From positions 1 through 64,000 of the forward strand of contig JAOUBJ010000005.1 in NCBI GenBank assembly GCA_029860345.1: a stretch of 64,000 nucleotides of DNA. Direction: 5' to 3'. Numbering within the stretch: the stretch's first letter is position 1; every line of letters begins with the position of its first letter. This stretch comes from Candidatus Zixiibacteriota bacterium (GTDB lineage: Bacteria; Zixibacteria; MSB-5A5; GN15; FEB-12). Under the pieces are notes generated by a model that was given only the letters and a program-made list of their open reading frames with translations, was not told the DNA's origin and ran no database searches. Made by a program: the position numbers and the translations under genes. This document shows, one piece after another, positions 51,256-59,399 of this stretch.

Positions 51256-54200
51256 ATGAAAAGATACAGAATAGCAGCGTTGTTTATCATCGGCCTGGCC
51301 TATGTTGGGGTCAATGCCCAGGAGACTTATTTCGGCAAAAACAAAGTCAGGTACAAGGACTTCGAGTGGAGCTACATTCAAACGCGCCATTTTGATATCC
51401 ACTTCTATGAAGAAGCCTACCCGACGGCCAAGTTTGCCGCAACCGTGCTTGAGTCATCATACGTTGAGGTCAGCAAGGAGCTTAACTACAAGATTCAGCG
51501 CCGGGTACCGGTCTTTCTCTACAACTCACACAACGATTTCCAGCAAACCAATATCCTGCCATCGCTCATCGGCGAGGGAACGGGCGGCTTTACGGAGGTC
51601 TTCAAGAACCGCGTGGTGACACCGTTCAACGGTTCATACGAAGATTTTCGTCATGTTCTGCATCATGAACTGACGCACGCCATGACATTCGACCTGCTTT
51701 ACGGCAACGCCTTCTCAGCCCTGGTGTCACGCCGTCGCCTCTTCCAAATGCCGTTGTGGCTGGCCGAAGGATTTGCCGAGTATTCCTCACGCCACGGCTG
51801 GGATGCCGCTTCTGACATGTGGGTGCGCGATGCCACCATCAACGGCTACCTTTTGCCGCCCATGTATCTCAATGGCTACAATGCCTACCGCGAAGGTCAG
51901 GCCCTGGTGAAGTACATCGCCGACAAGTACGGCGAGAAAAAACTGGCCGATATTTTCCGCAAAGGAAAAATCTACCTATCCATTAACAAAGCCCTCAAAA
52001 AGTCAATCGGTATAGATCAGGAAAAACTCTGGGAGGAGTTCTCGCGAGAGATGAAACGGCGCTATTGGCCCGAGATAGCCTTGCGCCAGGAAGCCGAGGA
52101 GATCGGTACCAAATTGACCAAGGCGCGCAAGGACGGTTCTTATTTCAACGAAAAACCGGTCTTCTCCCCGGAGGGGGATAAGATCGCCATGTTCACCGAC
52201 GGTTCAGACTTTACCGAGATCGTCCTGATCTCGGCCGATGACGGCAAGATTCTTGATCGGTTGGTCAAGAGTTCCCGCAACGGCGATCTGGAGTCGCTGC
52301 ATGCATACGTCTCCGGTATTTCGTTTTCGCCGGACGGTACCAAACTGGTGTTCGTTGCCAAGTCGCATGGCAAAGAGTCTCTGTTCTTTTATGATCTGCT
52401 CAGAAACCGGGTCTACAAGAAAAAACGGTTCGACTTTTACAACCTCCTTTCGCCGGCCTGGTCACCCGATGGTGAGAAAATCGCCTTCTCAGCCCTCAAG
52501 GAGAATGAGCGCGACATATTCGTGTATTACCCTCAGACCGATCAACTCGACAGACTGATGAATGACCGCTATGACGACGTCGATCCGAGTTGGTACCCCG
52601 AATCGGACAGGATTCTCTTTACGTCCGATCGACCTCACCCGCAAAGCGAGGTCGTCACCGGTGAGGAACATGAATACGTAACAGCCGGTGCTTTTATGCC
52701 GGGTGATTTTGTCTATGGATGGTACAATCTCAATGAGATCGATCTATCCAACCGAGAGGTCACGGCCGTTGATGTCGGTGCGGGTCCCAACACGGTTCCC
52801 ACGGTATCACCTGACGGCAGCAAGATTGCGTTTATTTCGGGCCGCAGTGGGATAGACAATATCTATGTCGCATACACCGATTCCGACCGCGTCTATCCAG
52901 TCACCAACATCCTTTCGGGGATCGATTACGTCTCATGGTCGCCCGATGGTAAGAAACTGGCCTTTGAAGCATTCAACCAGGGCGCCTTTGACGTTTTCAT
53001 TCTGGACGAAATAGTCCCGGTCGGCGACAACGGCACACTGACGCCGACAGCCTTTGCACAGGGTGACAATAGTCTGTTCACTTTCGACCAATCGGAAGAA
53101 TCGGTCGATTCCGCGTTGGCGGACGTTGAAGACGAGCCGGGCGAACAACCCATGCTGGCTTCTCTGGACCCGGACGAAAACCTCTCGGATGATCAAGCCG
53201 CCGCCTCAGGCGACCAGCAACCGTTCGATTCCACCATGGCAACTCCCGTAAGTACGGAAGCCGACAGTTCGCAGACCGCCGACGGCAAGGAGGACGATGA
53301 AGTCATCACCGAATCCGGTATCTACGACGAGGAATACGTTCATGTCTCAGACGGCCGGTCCGGTGATCCGCTTGATCCGTTTATGTTTGATGTTGAGGGT
53401 GATAGCTCAGATGTTCGCAAGACCGTGGTGGTGGAGGAACCACCTTCTTTCGATTCAATCGCACCGCCTTCATCATCGGGCGACTATAACATCCAGCAGT
53501 ACAAAGTTAAATTCACGCCCGACTATGTCGGTGGCGGATTCGGGTACGATACGTTCTTCGGCTTGCGTGGCCAGACAGTGTTTCTGTTTTCAGATTATCT
53601 GGGTAATCACCAGATTCTGGTTGCCACCGACCTGGTCAACACTATCGATCAGTCAAACGTGCTCGGCTACTATGTGAACAGCAAGAGGCGCATCAATTAT
53701 GGCGTGGGTCTGTTTCACAGTAAGAATTTCTATCTGGACCCGGCGGATAATCTTTTCTCCGACCGCTTCTATGGCTTCCAGGTGTTCACCAGTCGGCCTT
53801 TTTCGATCTTCGATCGACTGGAATTGACAGCCTCGCAGTTTTTCATCGACCGAGAGCATCACGAGGCTGACGATACTCTATCCAATCGCAGCAGCAAGGT
53901 TACAACGGCCGAGTTCTCCTATGTCACCGACAACATAATCTGGGGTCTGACCGGTCCCTTGAACGGACGTCGCGCCAAGGTCACTATCGGCAGCGGCCTC
54001 AACCTCTTCGATTCGCGAGATGTCGAGTTCTACTCGGCGGAGTTCGATTTTCGCCAGTATTGGCATTTCGGCGGCCTCTATTCCCTGGCCTTCCGGGCTT
54101 CCGGTGGCGCCTCAAACGGCCGCACCCCCAAGTTGTACTTTCTGGGAGGAACTACCAACTGGATCGGCAACACTACTCTTGATGCCAAAGTCTACGAAGT

Positions 54201-54627
54201 GGAAAACCTGTACTTTGCGGATGTCGTTACGCCATTGCGAGGCATTGACTATTATAGTCTTGCCGGTGACCGCTATGGCCTGATAAACATCGAATTCAGA
54301 TATCCCATGATCGATTACTTTGCCATGCGCTTTCCGCTGGCTCTCACCATCAGTCGGGTCGGCGGCGCCATCTTCCTGGACATGGGGTCCGCATGGGAAG
54401 GCAGTAACTTCAAGGCGGGAACAACTCATGGCGGCCTCCCTGCCGACAGCACCTTGGGGGGCAGGGGGAGCGAGAAGCGCCTGCTTGACCTCAAGACAGG
54501 TTTCGGCTTCGGGATGCGTGCCAACCTGGGTTTCATACTGCTGCGTTACGATATTGCCTGGTCAACGGATTTCTACTCCGTGTCGGACAAACCGACCTTT
54601 TACTTCTCGATGGGTGCCGATTTCTGA
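51256..54627 (+). CDS. Peptidase-MA-like/PD40-propeller/Omp85-barrel fusion protein
   Basis: A 1123-residue exported protein with three regions. The signal peptide ends near VGVNAQ. Residues about 20-280 are a gluzincin-type peptidase MA-like domain: HExxH is H137-E138-L139-T140-H141 (HHELTHAM) and the third ligand is likely E171 in WLAEGFAEY. Residues about 285-600 have TolB/PD40 propeller repeats (FSPDGTKLVFVAKSHGK, WSPDGEKIAF, SPDGSKIAFISGRSG). An acidic linker (about 600-745) leads to an Omp85-type beta-barrel (about 750-1123; FDFRQYWHFGGLYSLAFR, GAIFLDMGSAW). A TATAAT at 51206-51211 may be its -10 box, though the -35 match is weak. It probably acts as a surface or periplasmic zinc protease anchored by its own barrel. 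Confidence 0.85.
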   Translation: MKRYRIAALFIIGLAYVGVNAQETYFGKNKVRYKDFEWSYIQTRHFDIHFYEEAYPTAKFAATVLESSYVEVSKELNYKIQRRVPVFLYNSHNDFQQTNILPSLIGEGTGGFTEVFKNRVVTPFNGSYEDFRHVLHHELTHAMTFDLLYGNAFSALVSRRRLFQMPLWLAEGFAEYSSRHGWDAASDMWVRDATINGYLLPPMYLNGYNAYREGQALVKYIADKYGEKKLADIFRKGKIYLSINKALKKSIGIDQEKLWEEFSREMKRRYWPEIALRQEAEEIGTKLTKARKDGSYFNEKPVFSPEGDKIAMFTDGSDFTEIVLISADDGKILDRLVKSSRNGDLESLHAYVSGISFSPDGTKLVFVAKSHGKESLFFYDLLRNRVYKKKRFDFYNLLSPAWSPDGEKIAFSALKENERDIFVYYPQTDQLDRLMNDRYDDVDPSWYPESDRILFTSDRPHPQSEVVTGEEHEYVTAGAFMPGDFVYGWYNLNEIDLSNREVTAVDVGAGPNTVPTVSPDGSKIAFISGRSGIDNIYVAYTDSDRVYPVTNILSGIDYVSWSPDGKKLAFEAFNQGAFDVFILDEIVPVGDNGTLTPTAFAQGDNSLFTFDQSEESVDSALADVEDEPGEQPMLASLDPDENLSDDQAAASGDQQPFDSTMATPVSTEADSSQTADGKEDDEVITESGIYDEEYVHVSDGRSGDPLDPFMFDVEGDSSDVRKTVVVEEPPSFDSIAPPSSSGDYNIQQYKVKFTPDYVGGGFGYDTFFGLRGQTVFLFSDYLGNHQILVATDLVNTIDQSNVLGYYVNSKRRINYGVGLFHSKNFYLDPADNLFSDRFYGFQVFTSRPFSIFDRLELTASQFFIDREHHEADDTLSNRSSKVTTAEFSYVTDNIIWGLTGPLNGRRAKVTIGSGLNLFDSRDVEFYSAEFDFRQYWHFGGLYSLAFRASGGASNGRTPKLYFLGGTTNWIGNTTLDAKVYEVENLYFADVVTPLRGIDYYSLAGDRYGLINIEFRYPMIDYFAMRFPLALTISRVGGAIFLDMGSAWEGSNFKAGTTHGGLPADSTLGGRGSEKRLLDLKTGFGFGMRANLGFILLRYDIAWSTDFYSVSDKPTFYFSMGADF

Positions 54628-54838
54628 TCTGACGGATGCTGCCTGAGAGCGACGAACGTCTGCGTCCGCACATGATCCACATACAGTAAGTTCCGGCATT
54701 TCCTGCGTTCGCCGAAGGAGAGACTGTGCACGCCCATCGCGCGCAACGCGAAACACAGGCTTGCCTGCGTCAGCACGTTCACCACACACCGCCGATCGGG
54801 TAATACTGTTATAGGCCGGTATCCAGTCTTCGAATACA

Positions 54839-54869
54839 GAACTGGATGCCGGATCGAATCCGGCATGAC
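54839..54869. repeat. REP-like palindrome
   Basis: Arms ATGCCGGA and TCCGGCAT enclose TCGAA, flanked by ACTGG and GACG. It is a relative of 47482-47510. Confidence 0.65.
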
Positions 54870-54897
54870 GAACAAAACCACTTTCTGCTTCTCAAAG

Positions 54898-54930
54898 AAA
54901 AACGCGACTCCGATATGGAGCCGCGTTTTT
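54898..54930 (-). terminator. Bidirectional-type intrinsic terminator
   Basis: Arms AAAAACGCGACTCC (54898-54911) and GGAGCCGCGTTTTT (54917-54930) pair with one mismatch around GATAT. A/T tracts on both sides allow termination in both directions. It serves the histone-like gene, whose stop is 20 nt away. Confidence 0.85.
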
Positions 54931-54949
54931 CGGAAGCTGACGCAACCTA

Positions 54950-55207
54950 TTACCGTTTATGCACGGAGCACATTTTGGCTTTGCCGTTAGTGAAGCGTTT
55001 GCACTTCTTGCCGGCTTTGGTCTTGCCTGCACAGCGGACCTTCTTGGTCGCTGCCTTCTTCTTCTTCGGAGCCGCCTTCTTCTTAGCTACCTTCCTCTTC
55101 GGAGCGGCTTTCTTCTTTGCCACTTTCCGCTTCGGTGCAGCTTTCTTTTTGGCGGGCTTTCTCTTTGGCGCAGCCTTCTTTTTGGTTGCTTTCTTAGCTT
55201 TGCGCAT
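54950..55207 (-). CDS. Histone-H1-like lysine/alanine-rich basic protein with C-terminal Cys motif
   Basis: An 85-residue strongly basic protein. GGAGGAG lies 5 nt before the ATG. Residues 1-55 are made of KKKAAPKRK-type repeats, like bacterial Hc1/H1-type DNA-compacting proteins and the tails of some HU proteins. The C-terminal 30 residues differ: VRCAGKTKAGKKCKRFTNG then MCSVHKR, a Cx9C..Cx2H pattern that may bind zinc. It probably binds DNA or RNA. It is monocistronic, with a terminator at 54898-54930. Palindromic TGCACGA-type sequences upstream (55286-55316) could be operator sites. The repetitive lysine-rich DNA could be slippage-prone and change copy number between strains. Confidence 0.85.
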   Translation of the reverse strand: MRKAKKATKKKAAPKRKPAKKKAAPKRKVAKKKAAPKRKVAKKKAAPKKKKAATKKVRCAGKTKAGKKCKRFTNGKAKMCSVHKR

Positions 55208-55459
55208 AGAAACTCCTCCAAGGTTTGGGTTTCGTTATACACAAAAGTTTTTTTTTGAATATATGTCAAGGAAAAAAGTTGCATGTCGTGCATCTTTTAT
55301 TACGCATCATGCACGAGTCGTTCACGGTGCATGCATGATTGCACGCAGCTTCTGTTGACAAGGTACCAGTACGATCCGGCCGGGCTCGGCCAAAGATGCA
55401 TCCCATCTAACCTATCATCTCATGGTGCAACACACTATTCGGATGGCTTATGTGAGTTG
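55208..55459. promoter_or_regulatory. Upstream region of the histone-like gene with inverted repeats
   Basis: TCGTGCAT (55286-55293) and ATGCACGA (55309-55316) form an inverted repeat with 15 nt between them. A further GTGCATGCATGATTGCAC palindrome-like cluster lies at 55327-55344. A minus-strand TTGACA (55269-55264) precedes the gene, but the nearest TATAAC is 24 nt away, too far for a normal promoter. Confidence 0.4.
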
Positions 55460-57985
55460 TTATGGGCGACGACGTTTCTTTCGCGATGACGATTCAGTCT
55501 TGGTGGTTCGCCGGGTTTTCTCCGCTTTAGCTGTGTCGTTGTTTGAAACACGTCCGAAGTTCTGCAGAGCAAGGGCCATGTCGTACAGCTTCTCGTCAAC
55601 GGTTGCCATGACGGATCCTTTTGTGAACCTCCCGCTGGCCAGACGGCGACCGGCCGCCGTATCGGTGAGAATCTCGATCCCCTGCGCAATGGTCTTAATG
55701 GGATAGATGTGGAACTTCCCTTTGGCAACGGCCGCCAGTACGTCGGAACGAAGCAGCAGGTCGCTTGCGTTCTGATGAGGTATTACGCAACCCTGCGTTC
55801 CGGTGAGCCCGCGGCTTGAGCACACATCGTAGAATCCTTCCACCTTTTCGTTTATGCCGCCGATCGGTTGAATCTCCCCTTTCTGGTTCACCGAACCGGT
55901 GACGGCCAGGTCCTGACGGATAGGGATGCCGGACAATGACGACAGAATAGCGTAAATCTCAGTCGACGATGCCGAGTCGCCGTCGACCCCGGAGTATGAT
56001 TGTTCGAACGAAATTGAGGCCGACATTACCAGCGGCTTGTCCTGAGCAAAGGTCTCCCTGAGATAGCCACCCAGAACCAGCACACCTTTGTTGTGAATAG
56101 GTCCCGACAAGTCCGCCTCGCGTTCTATGTTGATCACACCGGATTTGCCCATTGAAGTGCTCACCGTGATGCGAGTTGGGCGCCCGAAAGCGTAATCTCC
56201 GATGTTGTAGACCGAAAGTCCGTTGATCTGTCCCACAACTTTACCGGTGGTGGAAACCATCAGGGAATTGGTGTCTATCATTTCCTGGATTTTGTCTTCG
56301 ACCAGATTAACGCGCGTGCGGCGTTCCTTGACGGCATTCTCGACATCATCGCGTGAAGCTTTGGACGCCTTACGCTGACTGGCCAGGAACGACGCTTCCC
56401 GAACGATGTCTGAGATTGTTGCGAAACGGGTTGTCAGTTTATCTCGTCGACCGGCGACACGGCGTCCATACTCGGCCACCGCCTGCATCCCCGAGATGTC
56501 GAACGGCATCAGTTGCTCATTCTCGACCAATCTTCTGGTGAATCGGTAGTACTCGTGGGTGTTTCGCTTGTTGAACGGCATGACGCTGTCGAATTCGGCC
56601 TTGATCTTGAAGACTTTCTTGAAGTCATCATCGGCCCGCCACAACAGATGGTATATATTCGGTTCGCCGATCAACACTACCTTGACATCGAGCGGTATCG
56701 GCTCCGGTTTGATTCCCGATCCGGCCATGTTAAAAAACGGGTCATATCCGGTGATCTCGATGTTGTTATTGCGAATGGCTCGTTTCAGATGAACCCACAC
56801 ACCCGGCTCGGTGAGTACATCCATGGCGTTCATCACCAGGAAGCCGCCTGATGCCTGCAAAATCGAACCTGAGAAAATCCTCGTAAAGTCGGTGCGCCAG
56901 TACCCGAACCGATCAACTACGCGCTCAAGTGAGCCAAACAGGTTTTTATAAGACGGCGACATCTCAATGACAATCGGCACCGTTTCGGCCTCCGAGTTGT
57001 CCAGCACGACATTGATCGAGAACTCTTCAAACGGTTCACGTTTGCGATACGGCGGCGCTTCTTCTTCACCACGGCGAGGTCGCGCCTCACGGAAACGATC
57101 CAGATCGGACAACAGCGCCTCCTGCACCTCATCCAGGTAAGCGACTACCTTATCAGAAGGGAAACGCTTCTTGAGCAAGTTGACTTTGTCGGTCACCAAC
57201 GGTGAAATGGCTCCGGAGTCCAGCTTCTCCAGCGCCACCTCCAACTTGTTGGTCAGTTTCTTGGATTCTGTCGAGGTTACGTCGAACTCTCGGCGTAACC
57301 GATCCCACAGCCTGCGTAGTTCATCAAGCCGCGGCAGGGGGAATTTTCCCTCACGCGAAAGCTGTTCCAGTTTATCCAGTGAGGAAGGTTCATCATCTAT
57401 CAACGGCTGAATCTCGTTACGGACGCCGATACCGGATTGGACCTGTACCATCACGAATCCGGCCTGAGTCAGTTTATCCTCGAAACCACGGATCAAGTCC
57501 TTTTGCCGGTTTTCGAACTCACGAGTAATCCGCGAGTGCTTGTCTTTGTAGTCATCGGCAAGGAATATCTGCGGCACCGCCTTGCGCACCGAGCTGATCA
57601 GGTACGACATATCTTTCTTGAATCGTCGACCGTCACCGGCATTCATTATCAAGACCCGAGGACAATCTTCATTCTTGAAATTGTTGGCGTAGCATACATC
57701 CTGAAGGCCCGGTCGATCATGATCAAGTTGTTCCAAGAGACGTTTGATCGTCGTCGTTCGGCCGGTGCCGGTCAGGCCGGTGACAAAGATGTTATAACCT
57801 TCACTTTTTACATTCAGGCCGGTCCGTATGGCGTCAACGGCCCGTTGCTGGCCGATAATACCACAGCAGGGGTCGACATCATCGGAAGTCTTGACGCCGG
57901 TCGGCTTCCAACTGATCCTGTAATCCAGATCTTTGGTTTTTAGTTCGCGTATTGTCTTCGCTTTTGTCTTAGTCGCTTTGGGCAT
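55460..57985 (-). CDS. Lon-type AAA+ serine protease (LonB/LonC-like)
   Basis: An 841-residue ATP-dependent protease. The N-terminal basic stretch (PKATKTKAKTIREL) is followed by an AAA+ domain beginning with GIIGQQRAVDAIRTGL and Walker A GLTGTGRT (70-77). A long helical insertion (about 170-330) separates it from the rest of the ATPase; FLVMNAMDVLTEPGVWVHLK and GYDPFFNMAGSG are typical of the S16 Lon-related group. The C-terminal protease domain has the catalytic dyad S671 (GDSASSTEIYA) and K714 (GGINEKVEGF), 43 residues apart as in E. coli Lon. It lacks the classical Lon N-domain. It should degrade damaged or regulatory proteins. The start has GGAGG before the ATG. The C-terminus is Lys/Arg-rich (SSRKKRRRP). 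Confidence 0.94.
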   Translation of the reverse strand: MPKATKTKAKTIRELKTKDLDYRISWKPTGVKTSDDVDPCCGIIGQQRAVDAIRTGLNVKSEGYNIFVTGLTGTGRTTTIKRLLEQLDHDRPGLQDVCYANNFKNEDCPRVLIMNAGDGRRFKKDMSYLISSVRKAVPQIFLADDYKDKHSRITREFENRQKDLIRGFEDKLTQAGFVMVQVQSGIGVRNEIQPLIDDEPSSLDKLEQLSREGKFPLPRLDELRRLWDRLRREFDVTSTESKKLTNKLEVALEKLDSGAISPLVTDKVNLLKKRFPSDKVVAYLDEVQEALLSDLDRFREARPRRGEEEAPPYRKREPFEEFSINVVLDNSEAETVPIVIEMSPSYKNLFGSLERVVDRFGYWRTDFTRIFSGSILQASGGFLVMNAMDVLTEPGVWVHLKRAIRNNNIEITGYDPFFNMAGSGIKPEPIPLDVKVVLIGEPNIYHLLWRADDDFKKVFKIKAEFDSVMPFNKRNTHEYYRFTRRLVENEQLMPFDISGMQAVAEYGRRVAGRRDKLTTRFATISDIVREASFLASQRKASKASRDDVENAVKERRTRVNLVEDKIQEMIDTNSLMVSTTGKVVGQINGLSVYNIGDYAFGRPTRITVSTSMGKSGVINIEREADLSGPIHNKGVLVLGGYLRETFAQDKPLVMSASISFEQSYSGVDGDSASSTEIYAILSSLSGIPIRQDLAVTGSVNQKGEIQPIGGINEKVEGFYDVCSSRGLTGTQGCVIPHQNASDLLLRSDVLAAVAKGKFHIYPIKTIAQGIEILTDTAAGRRLASGRFTKGSVMATVDEKLYDMALALQNFGRVSNNDTAKAEKTRRTTKTESSSRKKRRRP

Positions 57986-58223
57986 ATAACCTCCGTTACC
58001 GCGTTTCTACAAAGGTACAATAAACAGCACTACGGCCTCTGAGAGTACAAAAAAAAGCTCACTCCGCGTCATCGGAAAGCGAGTTGTCACCAATGTATAC
58101 GTCAAATACCGGCACGTAGCATCCTGAAAGCAAAGAACGGCGCCGTCATTTTCATTATTAATGTGAAGGATCGATGGTACGCCGGACTTAGGTGTGCGGC
58201 AGACATCCTCGTCTGCCCCCTGA

Positions 58224-58260
58224 CATCGTGGCGCACGAGGACGTACACCACGCACGGAAA
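58224..58260. repeat. 37-bp dispersed block, copy 2
   Basis: Identical to 48401-48437 over 37 bp. Confidence 0.8.
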
Positions 58261-58303
58261 TGGTTCATCACTGCGCGCGCGAAGCGCGAGAAACAGGCTT
58301 GCC

Positions 58304-58356
58304 TGTGTCACCCACGGCTTGACCGTGTCACCCCGAGCGGAGTCGAGGGGTGCTCC
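58304..58356. repeat. 53-bp dispersed repeat, copy 1
   Basis: Begins TGTGTCACCCACGG and holds a GAGTC-type 24-bp palindrome (58329-58352). It matches 58495-58547 with one mismatch. Confidence 0.8.
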
Positions 58357-58494
58357 AGCTTATCGCGTAGCGGCAGGGCTTGTCTTCCCCCGGTCACCGC
58401 TTATCGCGTAGTGGCGGGGCTTGCCTCCGCCGACCACTGTCTTTGGTAGGGCGGGTCCGGCTTCGCCTGCGCGCCGCGGCGTGAACCCGCCAAA

Positions 58495-58547
58495 TGTGTC
58501 ACCCACGGCTTGACCGTGTCACCCCGAGCGGAGTCGAGGGGCGCTCC
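58495..58547. repeat. 53-bp dispersed repeat, copy 2
   Basis: Matches 58304-58356 at 52 of 53 bases, 139 bp further on. Confidence 0.8.
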
Positions 58548-58576
58548 CGTTTGAGCGACGCGGCAATCTCATCCCT

Positions 58577-58606
58577 CGTCATTCCGGGCTTTGACCCGGA
58601 ATCCAG
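58577..58606. repeat. REP-like palindrome, inverted copy
   Basis: The inverse of the ATTCCGGG/CCCGGAAT element of 48016-48045. Confidence 0.75.
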
Positions 58607-58835
58607 GCGATAAATCGCTTTCTTGCGCTACGCGCATCTTTGTACCCCTGCCAATCCCGCGAAATCAGGAATCCCGTCTTGCGTGAAAAGGCTGGATTCT
58701 GGCCTGCACCAGAATGACACACTTGGCTCAGTCTGGATTCCCTAAACTCACAAACGAAGTGCAACACCTGTATAGGCAGTTGTTAGAGTGGTGTTGGGCG
58801 ACCTCGCCCGACACAATTCTCGACCTAAAAAGCGG

Positions 58836-58920
58836 TTTATCACAGCGTGGTTTATCACAACGTGATTCATCACAACGTGATTTATCACAACGTGATTTAT
58901 CACAACGTGATTTATCACCG
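58836..58920. repeat. 15-bp tandem palindromic array
   Basis: Five full 15-bp units (58836-58850, 58851-58865, 58866-58880, 58881-58895, 58896-58910) plus ten bases of a sixth, consensus TTTATCACAACGTGA. Three units are exact; two carry one to two changes. Each unit has ATCAC-AAC-GTGAT as an inverted repeat across its boundary. The period equals about 1.4 helix turns, and 15 is a multiple of 3. Confidence 0.9.
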
Positions 58921-59129
58921 CGAAGGGTAAAATACCCATTTATGAGTGTTTTTCAGGTGGCCAAGGCCAAACCTGCCATAATGGCTGTCGGCCTGCCATG
59001 TCGCCGCTCGAAATAATCTCAAAAAAGTGAAATTAGCGCGAGATTTGTGACAATTATCAAATCGTTGAGCGGCCACAACTTGCGATAGCGCCAACCGTAA
59101 CTTGTTGTGGTGTAACGAGGTTATCTTAC

Positions 59130-59157
59130 TTGACTTGGCCTGTAAAGCTGATATATT
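59130..59157 (+). promoter_or_regulatory. sigma70-type promoter of tRNA-Glu
   Basis: TTGACT (59130-59135) and TATATT (59152-59157) are 16 nt apart. Transcription would start near 59164, 25 nt before the tRNA. Confidence 0.65.
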
Positions 59158-59188
59158 GCTTCGTTGCTTTTTTAGCTTTGCGCATGTT

Positions 59189-59260
59189 GGCGGTATCGTC
59201 TAGTGGTTAGGACGGGTGGTTCTCAGCCACCAAGCCGGGGTTCGATTCCCCGTACCGCTA
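59189..59260 (+). tRNA. tRNA-Glu (anticodon CTC)
   Basis: A 72-nt cloverleaf. Acceptor arms GGCGGTA and TACCGCT pair (first pair G-U), the discriminator is A59260, the D-stem is GTC/GAC, the anticodon stem is GGTGG/CCACC with loop TTCTCAG giving anticodon CTC, and the T arm is CGGGG/CCCCG with TTCGATT. CTC reads GAG (Glu). No CCA is encoded. A promoter (59130-59157) and a strong intrinsic terminator (59291-59332) flank it, so it is a single-gene transcript. Confidence 0.96.
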
Positions 59261-59290
59261 AAAGCCAGCATGGTCGCGCTAAGCGAACCA

Positions 59291-59332
59291 GGTGGCAGGA
59301 CTGAGGTGGTTGGTCCTGCCACCGCTTTTTTT
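59291..59332 (+). terminator. Intrinsic terminator after tRNA-Glu
   Basis: A perfect 11-bp stem GGTGGCAGGAC (59291-59301) / GTCCTGCCACC (59313-59323) with an 11-nt loop is followed by GC and seven T residues. Confidence 0.93.
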
Positions 59333-59399
59333 GTTTGGAGTTCCACTTGCATCAGCTGGGGTCGCTCAGTGTGGTATCCGTCCATCACTAAAGATGAAC

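Larger units (their letters stand above)
54628..54949. other. Intergenic gap with palindromic repeats and terminator
   Basis: Contains a GAAACACAGGCTTGCCTGCG-type repeat (54748-54772) that recurs near 58286-58310, a REP-like palindrome (54839-54869) and the terminator of the histone-like gene (54898-54930). No gene seen. Confidence 0.6.
57986..59129. other. Second repeat island
   Basis: About 1.1 kb without a credible gene. It contains the 37-bp block (58224-58260), a 53-bp duplicate (58304-58356 and 58495-58547), short relatives of the 74-bp element (58364-58393, 58405-58435), a REP palindrome (58577-58606), a palindrome at 58691-58717 and the 15-bp tandem array (58836-58920). Confidence 0.7.

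Noticed and set aside
58836-58920. CRISPR-like array
   Set aside because: Units are 15 bp with no spacers between them and no cas genes are near, so it is a direct tandem repeat.
58836-58920. Replication origin iterons
   Set aside because: No rep, dnaA or partition gene is near and no DnaA box cluster is recognised; the array alone does not support an origin.
58714-59016. 100-codon open frame containing SQRDL repeats
   Set aside because: The repeats come from the 15-bp tandem array, whose length keeps the frame open on both strands. No ribosome site or domain supports it.
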